Assembly (NCBI GenBank): GCA_022561355.1
Contig: JADFRJ010000157.1
Coordinates: 1 to 5,899 of the forward strand
Origin: Chloroflexota bacterium
GTDB taxonomy: Bacteria; Chloroflexota; Dehalococcoidia; DSTF01; RBG-16-68-14
Length of the DNA: 5,899 bases
Direction: 5' to 3'
A program made the position numbers and the translations under genes. Each line of letters starts with the position of its first letter. The first letter of the stretch is position 1. The notes beneath the pieces were generated by a model. The model saw only the letters and a program-made list of their open reading frames with translations. It made no database searches and had not been told where the DNA came from. Below are positions 1 through 5,214 of the stretch, piece by piece.

Positions 1-672
1 ATCGATGCCTGCCATGCGGAACCAGAGCCAGGGGTGAACCTCCTCCAGCTCGGACGGCTCGCCGGCCAGCGTGAATACGTCTCCGTCGCCGGTCGCGTCG
101 ATGACGCTGTCGCAAGCCACAGCGTGGCGGCCCGCCTTCGAGGTGAAGACGACGTGCGTGATGCGATCACCATCTCGGACGATGTCCGACGCCCAGCGGT
201 GGTACAGCAGCCGGACTCCCGCTTCGGCAACCCACTCGTTCGCCACGAATTTGAACTCCTCCGGGTCGTACGCGACGGAGTAACGCACCTTGTGGGGGGC
301 CGCGCCCCAGACGAGGCCCATGCGCTGGTAGCGCTCGATCAGCTCGTCGTTAGCCTCGCCCCACTCGCTGCGTGGCGGAGAGAAGCAGGCATCGCGCGCC
401 TCCAGCCGCTCGACCAGCTCCTGGCAGAGCCCCGCGACGACCTGACGCCCCGCGCCGTCGTCCAGCGTCAGCAGCAGCACGATCAGGCCACCGGACGCGA
501 GCCCGCCCAGATAGCCGTAGCGCTCGACGAGCATGACGTCCGCGCCCTGACGCTTCGCGGCGATGGCGGCCGCGAGGCCGGCCGCGCCACCTCCGACGAC
601 AAGCACGTCGCAACGGTCGATGACGGGCACCCGCTGTTCGGGCAGGAGCACGCTGTCGGAGCGCCCAGTCAT
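1..672 (-). CDS. FAD-dependent oxidoreductase, FAD_oxidored-type (partial, C-terminus outside window)
   Basis: The first 224 residues are present; the reading frame runs open off the left edge. Seen: an N-terminal dinucleotide-binding fold with VVGGGAAGLAAA at residues 25-36 (GxGxxG at G27, G29, G32), then an acidic residue at the end of strand 2 (LVE, E50) expected to bind the adenosine ribose. RYGYLGGLASGG at 51-62 and the second FAD motif IDATGDGDV at 191-199 follow. The YGxLGG...SGG block is typical of the FAD_oxidored (PF12831) family, whose members are diverse and mostly uncharacterised flavin oxidoreductases. The protein is probably cytosolic; no signal peptide or membrane helix is seen. 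The ATG overlaps the transporter's TGA as ATGA, a strong sign of translational coupling, and fixes the start. The substrate is unknown, and the missing C-terminal part prevents finer assignment. Confidence 0.88.
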   Translation of the reverse strand, partial: MTGRSDSVLLPEQRVPVIDRCDVLVVGGGAAGLAAAIAAKRQGADVMLVERYGYLGGLASGGLIVLLLTLDDGAGRQVVAGLCQELVERLEARDACFSPPRSEWGEANDELIERYQRMGLVWGAAPHKVRYSVAYDPEEFKFVANEWVAEAGVRLLYHRWASDIVRDGDRITHVVFTSKAGRHAVACDSVIDATGDGDVFTLAGEPSELEEVHPWLWFRMAGID

Positions 673-1913
673 GCGGGCGATCCGATGGCTGTGGCTTTCG
701 GCGTCCTGATGGACAGGAGCAACAGCAACACCGCCGCGGCGAGTCCGGTGGCCGCGCCTACCACGAACGGCGCCGCGGGCGATATCTGGTCCCAGAGCAC
801 TCCCGCCAGCACGCTCGCCACCACTGCCGTCAGCCCGATCGTCGTGTGGTACAGCCCCAGAAACGCGCCTCGCCTCTCCGAAGGCGCGGCGTCCGAAATC
901 AGCGCGCGGGCCACGCCTTCGGTCAGCGCCATCGCCAAGCCGTAGGCGGCGAAGAGGGGCCAAACAGCGCCGGTCCCGTCTGTCATCGCGAAGCCTAGGT
1001 AGACGAGGCCGAACACGAGAAATCCGGCCGCCAGAATGGGCCTCTGCCCAAACCTGTCAGCGGCCATCCCAGCCGGGAACGACAGCAGCGTGTACGCGAT
1101 GTTGTACACCACGTACGCGAGAATGACCGCTGTTAGCCCCAGCCCGAGATCGCTGGCTCTCAGCAGCAAGAAGGCGTCGCTGGAGTTGCCAAAGGCGAAG
1201 AGAAAGCTGATCCCCAGAAACAGCCAGTAGGTCGCCGGGGCGCCACTGAAGTCCAGCTTCATACGTCCGGGGTTTCGTTGCGGCACGCTTCGCGTTCGCT
1301 CGCGGGCGACGCGCACTAAGGCCACGCTCGCCAAGGCGGGCAGCACGGCGATGAGGAAGATGAGCCGCAGGTGTCCCTCACCCAGCGCGGCCAGCAGGCC
1401 CAGCCCCACCAGCGGGCCGGCCACCGCGCCGGCCGTATCCAAGGCTCGATGAAAGCCGAACGCCCGGCCACGAGTGCCGGCGCTCGACGAGTCCGCGATG
1501 AGCGCATCGCGCGGCGCCGTCCGAGTGCCCTTGCCCAGCCGGTCGCAGACTCGGGCGAACAACGCCTGCGGCCAGACGAACGAAAGCGCCAGCAGCAGCT
1601 TGCCCACCGCGGAGAGCGCGTAGCCGGCAGCGATCAGGGGACGGCGCCGCGGCAGCCTGTCGGACCAGGCCCCGGAGGCCACTTTCGATAGGCCCGCGGT
1701 TCCTTCCGCGATGCCCTCAATCGCGCCAAAGAGCACAACCGGCGTGCCCAGTGTGATGGTGAGGAAGATCGGCAGCATCGGATAGAGCATCTCTGTAGAG
1801 AGGTCCGTGAAGAAGCTCACCCATCCCAGGACGAACACGTTTCGCGAGACGCCCCGTACCGGGGACGGTTCCGCGGCTAGCTCGGGTTGAATTGCCTGAG
1901 ACGTATCGCCCAC
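669..1913 (-). CDS. MFS transporter, MJ1317-like family
   Basis: A 414-residue inner-membrane permease of the major facilitator superfamily, the usual MFS length, with about 12 hydrophobic segments. Seen: SFFTDLSTEMLYPMLP near 33-48 in the first helix; MFS motif A GAWSDRLPRRRPL at 81-93; the group-specific DRLGKGTRTAPRDALIADSS at 124-143; and a second motif A copy GMAADRFGQRPIL at 282-294 opening the second six-helix half. Such proteins are annotated as secondary transporters or efflux pumps; substrates are mostly unknown. The frame stays open far upstream inside the methyltransferase gene, but homology-like sequence starts only around residue 24. I therefore chose GTG at 1913, two bases after the methyltransferase stop. 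No Shine-Dalgarno is seen, so translation probably depends on ribosomes finishing the upstream gene. Its stop overlaps the start of the FAD oxidoreductase. Family is certain; the exact start is less so. Confidence 0.92.
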   Translation of the reverse strand: MGDTSQAIQPELAAEPSPVRGVSRNVFVLGWVSFFTDLSTEMLYPMLPIFLTITLGTPVVLFGAIEGIAEGTAGLSKVASGAWSDRLPRRRPLIAAGYALSAVGKLLLALSFVWPQALFARVCDRLGKGTRTAPRDALIADSSSAGTRGRAFGFHRALDTAGAVAGPLVGLGLLAALGEGHLRLIFLIAVLPALASVALVRVARERTRSVPQRNPGRMKLDFSGAPATYWLFLGISFLFAFGNSSDAFLLLRASDLGLGLTAVILAYVVYNIAYTLLSFPAGMAADRFGQRPILAAGFLVFGLVYLGFAMTDGTGAVWPLFAAYGLAMALTEGVARALISDAAPSERRGAFLGLYHTTIGLTAVVASVLAGVLWDQISPAAPFVVGAATGLAAAVLLLLLSIRTPKATAIGSPA

Positions 1914-1915
1914 GG

Positions 1916-2545
1916 CTAGACGGGGCGGGCCACGCCGTAGATCTCGGGCGTGCCGGGCGCGGCCCGGAACTGCTCCACCCACTCGATGCGCAGACCGGCG
2001 TCTTCGATCGCCTGCTGCGTGCGGCGGTTGGGGTGGCAGCCAGCGCCGAACCAACGCCAGACCGGCGTGATCGCGTCCTGCACGGTGCCCCAGAAGCGGC
2101 TGTCGTCGTTGCGAATGTGCTCCCAAAAGCGAAACGTGCCGTTGGGCCGAAGCACGCGGCGCACCTCCGCGAAGGCCTCCGCTTGGTCGCGTACGCTGCA
2201 AAAGACGAGGCTGGCCACCACATGATCGAACGACGCGTCCTCGAACGGCAGCTCCTCCGCTGCCGCCTGCCTGAGCTGGATGTTCGTGTTGCCGAGCTCC
2301 GCCAGCCGCTTGTGCGCCCGCTCGATCATGTACGGATCGGGCTCGATCGCGATGACGCGAGCGTCCTCCGGGTAGTAGGAGAAGCTGGCGCCTGTGCCCA
2401 CGCCGATCTCGAGGACATCGCCGCTCGCTTCGCCCATGATGCGAGGCCGGATCTTCGGACCGTGGGCGCGTTCGCTCACGGCGCCCGTGCGGTCCCAAAG
2501 AGCGGCGAACCAGCGGTGGCCCTTCTCCTTAGCCGGGGTGGTCAT
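1916..2545 (-). CDS. class I SAM-dependent methyltransferase (UbiE/METTL7-like)
   Basis: A 209-residue cytosolic enzyme expected to move a methyl group from S-adenosylmethionine to a small molecule. Seen: motif I VLEIGVGTG at 44-52, the SAM-binding glycine loop; acidic E68 in VIAIEPD at the end of strand 2, expected to hold the ribose hydroxyls; AAEELPFEDASFD at 95-107, the segment around the adenine; and VLRPNGTFRFWEHIR at 131-145, the post-III strand. These are typical of Methyltransf_11 proteins, and the WEH segment resembles METTL7-like members. The acceptor cannot be deduced. It is first in a tight three-gene unit with the transporter (2-nt gap) and the FAD oxidoreductase, which suggests the methylated product or its precursor is exported or oxidised. 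No Shine-Dalgarno precedes ATG 2545; a -10-like hexamer and a 19-bp palindrome lie immediately upstream. Confidence 0.93.
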   Translation of the reverse strand: MTTPAKEKGHRWFAALWDRTGAVSERAHGPKIRPRIMGEASGDVLEIGVGTGASFSYYPEDARVIAIEPDPYMIERAHKRLAELGNTNIQLRQAAAEELPFEDASFDHVVASLVFCSVRDQAEAFAEVRRVLRPNGTFRFWEHIRNDDSRFWGTVQDAITPVWRWFGAGCHPNRRTQQAIEDAGLRIEWVEQFRAAPGTPEIYGVARPV

Positions 2546-2554
2546 CGCAGAGAG

Positions 2555-2560
2555 AGTGTA
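2555..2560 (-). promoter_or_regulatory. putative -10 element of the methyltransferase operon
   Basis: On the minus strand this reads TACACT, fitting TANNNT, with 9 nt to the ATG at 2545. A transcript starting the usual 6-8 nt downstream would have a leader of only one to three bases, consistent with the absence of a ribosome binding site. No convincing -35 box was found at 16-18 bp. It lies mostly within the palindrome at 2556-2574. Confidence 0.4.
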
Positions 2561-2574
2561 GCAGGCTGCTACAC
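2556..2574. promoter_or_regulatory. perfect 19-bp palindrome, probable operator (or small hairpin)
   Basis: GTGTAGCAG, a central G, then CTGCTACAC: nine matched bases on each side with no mismatch. It fills most of the short gap between the SDR stop codon (2569-2571, inside the right arm) and the methyltransferase start, and covers five of the six bases of the putative -10. A homodimeric repressor such as a TetR- or ArsR-type protein bound here would block that promoter. As RNA it could form a 7-8 bp stem, but a 1-3 nt loop is tight and the following minus-strand sequence is TCTCTCT rather than a U-run, so a classic terminator is less likely. No regulator gene is in the window. Confidence 0.6.
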
Positions 2575-3336
2575 CAAACCGACGAGCGAGTATCCGCCAT
2601 CGACCTGCAGCACGTGCCCGACGATCATCGAGGCGTCAGCGCCGCAGAGGAAGGCGACCGCGGCGGCAACCTCTTCCGGCTTCACGAGCCGGCCCGCGGG
2701 GGCCACCTCTTGATAACGATCGAGCAGTTCGCTCGCTATCGCGCGGATGCCATCGCTGCCATCGACCAGGCCGGACGCGACGGCGTTGACGCGGATGCCG
2801 CGCGGGGCAAGCTCAACCGCCAGGTAGGTGGTGAGCGACGCGAGCGCGCCTTTCGAGACGGCGACGGGAGCGTAGCGCGGCATGTAGCGCTCAGAGCCGG
2901 GGGTGTGCAGGTTGACGATCGCGCCTCCCTGAGTCATCAGCCTGGCCGCCTCTTGCGAGCAGAACCACGGCCCAAAGAGGTTGACGTCCATGGTGTGCTT
3001 GAGGTGCTTCGGCAGCGATTCGACCGCCCCGCGTGGCCGTTCGAGGCCGCGAGCGGCGCTGTTCACCAGCACATCGAGGCGGCCAAACTCGCTCTGCACG
3101 CTTTTGAACAGCTCGACGATCTCGTCGCGCTCGCCCATGTCGGCCTTCATCGCGACGGCGCGGCCGCCGAACTCCTCCGCGTCGCGAGCGGTCGCTTCCG
3201 CGTCTTCGCCGCTGCGGGAGTAGTTGACGACGACGTCCGCGCCAAGCTGCGCGAACTTCAACACGCAGGCCCTGCCGATGCCCCGGCTGCCGCCGGTGAC
3301 GGCCGCGACCTTCCCCGCGAACGGTTTCTCTGCCAT
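2569..3336 (-). CDS. SDR-family oxidoreductase, FabL-like enoyl-[ACP] reductase
   Basis: A 255-residue short-chain dehydrogenase/reductase, probably a cytosolic NADPH enzyme. Seen: cofactor loop TGGSRGIG at 14-21; NSA at 92-94 in place of NNAG; active-site region GSERYMPRYAPVAVSK at 147-162; and a C-terminal QVDGG at 244-248. The tyrosine-lysine spacing is decisive: Y155 and K162 form YX6K, the spacing of enoyl-ACP reductases (FabI, FabL), rather than the YxxxK of FabG-type ketoreductases. The surrounding RY...Y..V.VSKGAL..LT.YLAVELAP pattern closely recalls Bacillus FabL. It probably reduces an enoyl thioester in fatty-acid or related synthesis, but an oxidoreductase with another substrate is possible, so no symbol is given. 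It diverges from the second SDR and precedes the methyltransferase by 23 bp. No Shine-Dalgarno is seen before the ATG. Confidence 0.85.
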   Translation of the reverse strand: MAEKPFAGKVAAVTGGSRGIGRACVLKFAQLGADVVVNYSRSGEDAEATARDAEEFGGRAVAMKADMGERDEIVELFKSVQSEFGRLDVLVNSAARGLERPRGAVESLPKHLKHTMDVNLFGPWFCSQEAARLMTQGGAIVNLHTPGSERYMPRYAPVAVSKGALASLTTYLAVELAPRGIRVNAVASGLVDGSDGIRAIASELLDRYQEVAPAGRLVKPEEVAAAVAFLCGADASMIVGHVLQVDGGYSLVGLV

Positions 3337-3342
3337 GGGGAG

Positions 3343-3371
3343 AGTATGCGAGCTTGCGCTGGCACCCGCAA
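3343..3371 (-). promoter_or_regulatory. putative promoter of the FabL-like SDR
   Basis: On the minus strand a TTGCGG hexamer (3371-3366) and a CATACT hexamer (3348-3343) are separated by exactly 17 bp, an acceptable sigma-70-type layout. The -10 ends 6 nt before the ATG at 3336, so the transcript would start at or next to the start codon. An overlapping alternative -10, TACTCT (3346-3341), is only 4 nt from the ATG. Confidence 0.45.
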
Positions 3372-3373
3372 GC
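3352..3373. repeat. inverted repeat in the divergent SDR promoter region
   Basis: GCTTGCG at 3352-3358 and CGCAAGC at 3367-3373 form a perfect 7-bp inverted repeat with an 8-bp spacer. It covers the putative -35 and most of the spacer of the leftward SDR promoter. A dimeric regulator could bind it. Seven matched bases in GC-rich DNA can occur by chance, so support is modest. Confidence 0.35.
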
Positions 3374-3397
3374 CGCCCGCAATCCGCCGCGCCGTGT

Positions 3398-3403
3398 TAG
3401 GCT
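3398..3403 (+). promoter_or_regulatory. putative -10 element of the rightward SDR
   Basis: TAGGCT fits TANNNT and ends 9 nt before the ATG at 3413. No Shine-Dalgarno lies between them, so a leaderless or nearly leaderless transcript is the simplest reading. No good -35 is seen. The same heptamer, TAGGCTT, recurs at 4154-4160. Confidence 0.4.
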
Positions 3404-3412
3404 TTCCGAACG

Positions 3413-4156
3413 ATGGCTCTAACCGGAAAGGTCGCATTAGTGACGGGCGCTTCGGGCGGCGGCATGGGGCGCAGCATTGCGCTGACGCTCGCTCGCGAAG
3501 GCGCCGACATCATCCTGAACTATCGCAGCAACGAGGAACGGGCGCGGGAGGTCGCAGCGGTGATCGAATCGTTCGGGCGGAGCGTCCTCATCCACCAGGC
3601 CGATACCGAAGACCCTGACGCCGTGCAGGCGATGGTCCAGGCCGGCGAGGCCGAGTTCGGCCACGTGGATATCGCGGTCTGCAGCGCCGGCGGCAAGTGG
3701 AAGCCACAGGACTTCGTCGATATCGAGCCCGGCCACTGGCGAGCAGTCATGCGAGGCGAGGTCGACTCCGCCTACGGGCTGATCCGCGCCGCCCTGCCCG
3801 GCATGCGCAAGCGAGGTTGGGGGCGCATCGTCATGATCGGCGGGTTGCGCGCCGACGAATGGCCGTACGGGCCGCCGGACGGGCCGCTGGACTACCCGCT
3901 CGGCAAAGCAGCCCGCCACTGGCTCGCGCGCACGCTCGGCCCTCGCGAGCGCCCCAACGGCATCACGATCAACGCGGTCGCGCCCGGCCCGATCGAGCAC
4001 GTCGAACTGGAAGAGGCGCTGCGGATGGTGCATCAGGGCCCATCAGGCGAGATCACACCGCAGCACGTCGCCGAAGTCGTGGCTTTCCTGTGCTCAGAGC
4101 CTGCCGCTCACGTTAGCGGCGCGGTGATCCCGATTCGCGGCAGCGACGAAGTCTAG
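3413..4156 (+). CDS. SDR-family protein with altered active site
   Basis: A 247-residue short-chain dehydrogenase/reductase-fold protein, probably cytosolic and NAD(P)-binding. Seen: cofactor loop TGASGGGMG at 11-19, one residue longer than the usual TGxxxGxG; LNYRSN at 35-40 after strand 2, where R38 could favour NADP; CSAG at 90-93 in place of NNAG; Y161 and K165 in YPLGK, the normal YxxxK; and INAVAPGPI at 186-194. Two of the four usual catalytic residues appear to be missing: the serine normally in the strand IVxISS aligns with glycine (MIGG, 141-144), and the asparagine of the vNL segment aligns with glutamate (RGEVDSAY, near 116). The loop between that strand and Y161 is about four residues longer than normal and holds EWPYGPPDG. 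The C-terminus ends IPIRGSDEV instead of the usual VDGG. It may be a divergent reductase or a non-catalytic relative. It is transcribed away from the FabL-like SDR. Confidence 0.9.
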   Translation: MALTGKVALVTGASGGGMGRSIALTLAREGADIILNYRSNEERAREVAAVIESFGRSVLIHQADTEDPDAVQAMVQAGEAEFGHVDIAVCSAGGKWKPQDFVDIEPGHWRAVMRGEVDSAYGLIRAALPGMRKRGWGRIVMIGGLRADEWPYGPPDGPLDYPLGKAARHWLARTLGPRERPNGITINAVAPGPIEHVELEEALRMVHQGPSGEITPQHVAEVVAFLCSEPAAHVSGAVIPIRGSDEV

Positions 4157-4159
4157 GCT
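4154..4159 (+). promoter_or_regulatory. putative -10 element before the micro-ORF and small membrane gene
   Basis: TAGGCT, whose first three bases are the stop codon of the preceding SDR. It is identical to the -10-like hexamer before that SDR and lies 7 nt before the CTG at 4167. No -35 is recognisable in the SDR coding sequence upstream. The element could also be a coincidence of the stop codon. Confidence 0.3.
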
Positions 4160-4166
4160 TGCGGCG

Positions 4167-4247
4167 CTGACGGACAACCCGTACGCTTACATCCCCATCT
4201 CTGGAGCACGGAAGCCCATCGACGCGTATCTCATGGAGGAGCAGTAG
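4167..4247 (+). CDS. possible 26-residue micro-ORF with CTG start
   Basis: The only open frame filling the gap between the SDR and the small membrane gene. It begins LTDNPYAYIPISGARK and ends MEEQ. Third-position G/C is 21 of 26 codons in this frame, against 14 and 10 in the other two frames over the same stretch, which matches coding sequence in this GC-rich genome. The frame closes upstream at TGA 4125-4127 and holds no ATG, GTG or TTG start except an ATG four codons from the end, so translation would need CTG at 4167. A TAGGCT hexamer lies 7 nt upstream. Its stop overlaps the Shine-Dalgarno of the next gene, as in coupled operons. It could be a leader peptide or partner of the membrane protein, or the tail of a decayed gene. 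The product resembles nothing I recognise. Confidence 0.35.
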   Translation: MTDNPYAYIPISGARKPIDAYLMEEQ

Positions 4248-4251
4248 GAGG
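4246..4251 (+). promoter_or_regulatory. strong Shine-Dalgarno site of the small membrane protein gene
   Basis: AGGAGG, a full consensus, 7 nt before ATG 4259. It fixes that start and is the only strong ribosome binding site found in the window. It overlaps the micro-ORF stop TAG at 4245-4247. Confidence 0.85.
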
Positions 4252-4258
4252 CATTAGT

Positions 4259-4462
4259 ATGCCGAACAAACACTTCTGGGCGGGCTTCTCCATTGTGGCG
4301 ATCTGGATGGCGGTGCTCTTCGTAGGCATCTACGGAGCGGACTTCACGACGGAGACCGCGTCAGGTGATGTCACGTCGGTACCGGTCGTCTGGGGCACTG
4401 CGCTGTTCGCGACGATCGCGACGATCTTCGTGGCGTGGCGCGGTTTCAAGGACGATCCCTAG
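4259..4462 (+). CDS. small two-helix membrane protein, unknown function
   Basis: A 67-residue protein with two hydrophobic segments, about 7-26 (WAGFSIVAIWMAVLFVGIYG) and about 42-60 (PVVWGTALFATIATIFVAW). The loop between them (DFTTETASGD) is acidic and polar. Positive residues K4 and H5 precede helix 1, and R61 and K64 follow helix 2, so by the positive-inside rule both termini should be cytoplasmic with the acidic loop outside. The perfect AGGAGG at 7 nt, the plausible membrane topology and high third-position GC support a real gene despite its size. I do not recognise the family. Small hairpins of this type often serve as accessory subunits of membrane complexes, but nothing here shows which. 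It ends convergently with cofE; the two stop codons share CTAG. Confidence 0.8.
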   Translation: MPNKHFWAGFSIVAIWMAVLFVGIYGADFTTETASGDVTSVPVVWGTALFATIATIFVAWRGFKDDP

Positions 4463-5214
4463 CGGAACAGATCTCTTTCTGGGTCGCGGAGCAGTTCGTC
4501 CGCGGTGCCCGACCCCTGCGGGTATTCGTAGCCGCGAATGACGGCCACGGGCATCCGCGAGAGCTTGCCGTGCATCAGTTCCGATGCGGCCGCCAGCTCA
4601 TCGGCGACAGCCATCTGCGTCACCTTGATCTCATAGCCCGCCGGGTCCACTTGGCCGGCGTAGTCCACGATCGGCAACATGCCGGCGACGCCAATCGCGA
4701 AGTTCACGTGCCCTTCGCGCCACGGACGGCCAAACGTGTCGGTAATGATCACGGCGGGCGCGGCGCCGGTCGCCTCTTCGATCCGCTGCCGCACCTGCTC
4801 GGCCGAGCCGTCCGGGTCCTCCGGCAACAGCGTGACGGTGCCGATCTTCTCCACGTTCGACGAATCGACGCCCGCGTTGGCGCAGATCAACCCGTGCTTC
4901 GTCTCGCAGATCATCACGCCGTGGTCCATGCGGACGATGCGGGCGCTCTCGCGCAGCACGATCTCCACGAGACGCGCGTCCTTCTCCCAACGTTCCGCGA
5001 TCTCCATGGCGAACACGCCCGGCTCGACGTCATCGAGGTCGACGATGCGGCCCTCGGCCTTCGAGACGACCTTCTGCGTGATGACGACGATGTCGCCCGA
5101 CTGGAACGCGAGGTCCTGGTCCGTTGCGGCTTTGAGGATCAGAGCCGTCAGGTCGTCACCGGGGCGCACTTCCGGAATGCCATCGAGGCCGATGATGCGG
5201 ACTTCATTCGCCAT
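4459..5214 (-). CDS. cofE: coenzyme F420-0:L-glutamate ligase
   Basis: A 251-residue cytosolic enzyme that uses GTP and a divalent metal to add L-glutamate to F420-0, making F420 with a glutamyl or polyglutamyl tail. Seen: the family start VRIIGLDGIPEVRPGDDL at 5-22; ITQKVVSKAEGR at 45-56; GLICANAGVDSSNV at 108-121; DTFGRPWREGHVNFAIGVAG at 159-178; DELAAASELMHGK at 205-217; and IRGYEY at 227-232. D117 and D159 lie in the blocks known to form the metal and nucleotide site of CofE. Length matches stand-alone CofE, about 250 residues; the extra C-terminal nitroreductase-like domain of mycobacterial FbiB is absent. ATG 5214 overlaps the npdG stop by one base (TGATG), so it is second in a coupled pair and probably translated by reinitiation. 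The last codons overlap the converging small membrane gene by 4 bp. No terminator is seen. Confidence 0.96.
   Translation of the reverse strand: MANEVRIIGLDGIPEVRPGDDLTALILKAATDQDLAFQSGDIVVITQKVVSKAEGRIVDLDDVEPGVFAMEIAERWEKDARLVEIVLRESARIVRMDHGVMICETKHGLICANAGVDSSNVEKIGTVTLLPEDPDGSAEQVRQRIEEATGAAPAVIITDTFGRPWREGHVNFAIGVAGMLPIVDYAGQVDPAGYEIKVTQMAVADELAAASELMHGKLSRMPVAVIRGYEYPQGSGTADELLRDPERDLFR

Noticed and set aside
34..945. Long plus-strand open frame of 303 codons over the FAD oxidoreductase and transporter genes
   Set aside because: It is antisense to two well-supported genes, spans their junction, has no recognisable domain and an Arg/Ala/Asp-rich composition typical of shadow frames in GC-rich DNA.
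1914..2498. N-terminal extension of the transporter frame giving a 609-residue protein
   Set aside because: The extra part overlaps the methyltransferase gene out of frame, is Arg/Gly-rich and low-complexity, and has no membrane helix. MFS-like sequence begins only after GTG 1913, and a methyltransferase-MFS fusion is not what this frame encodes.
2551..2574. Palindrome read as an intrinsic terminator of the FabL-like SDR
   Set aside because: The loop would be one to three bases and the minus-strand sequence after it is TCTCTCTGCG, without a U-run. An operator explains the perfect dyad better, though attenuation is not fully excluded.
2614..3618. Plus-strand open frame of 334 codons across the FabL-like SDR and into the second SDR
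   Set aside because: It is opposite to or out of frame with two genes whose motifs are clear, crosses the divergent promoter region, and shows no domain.
4233..4247. ATG GAG GAG CAG TAG as an independent four-codon ORF
   Set aside because: The GGAGGAG near this ATG is inside the codons, not upstream of it, and four codons cannot be supported as a gene. It is better read as the end of the 26-codon frame.
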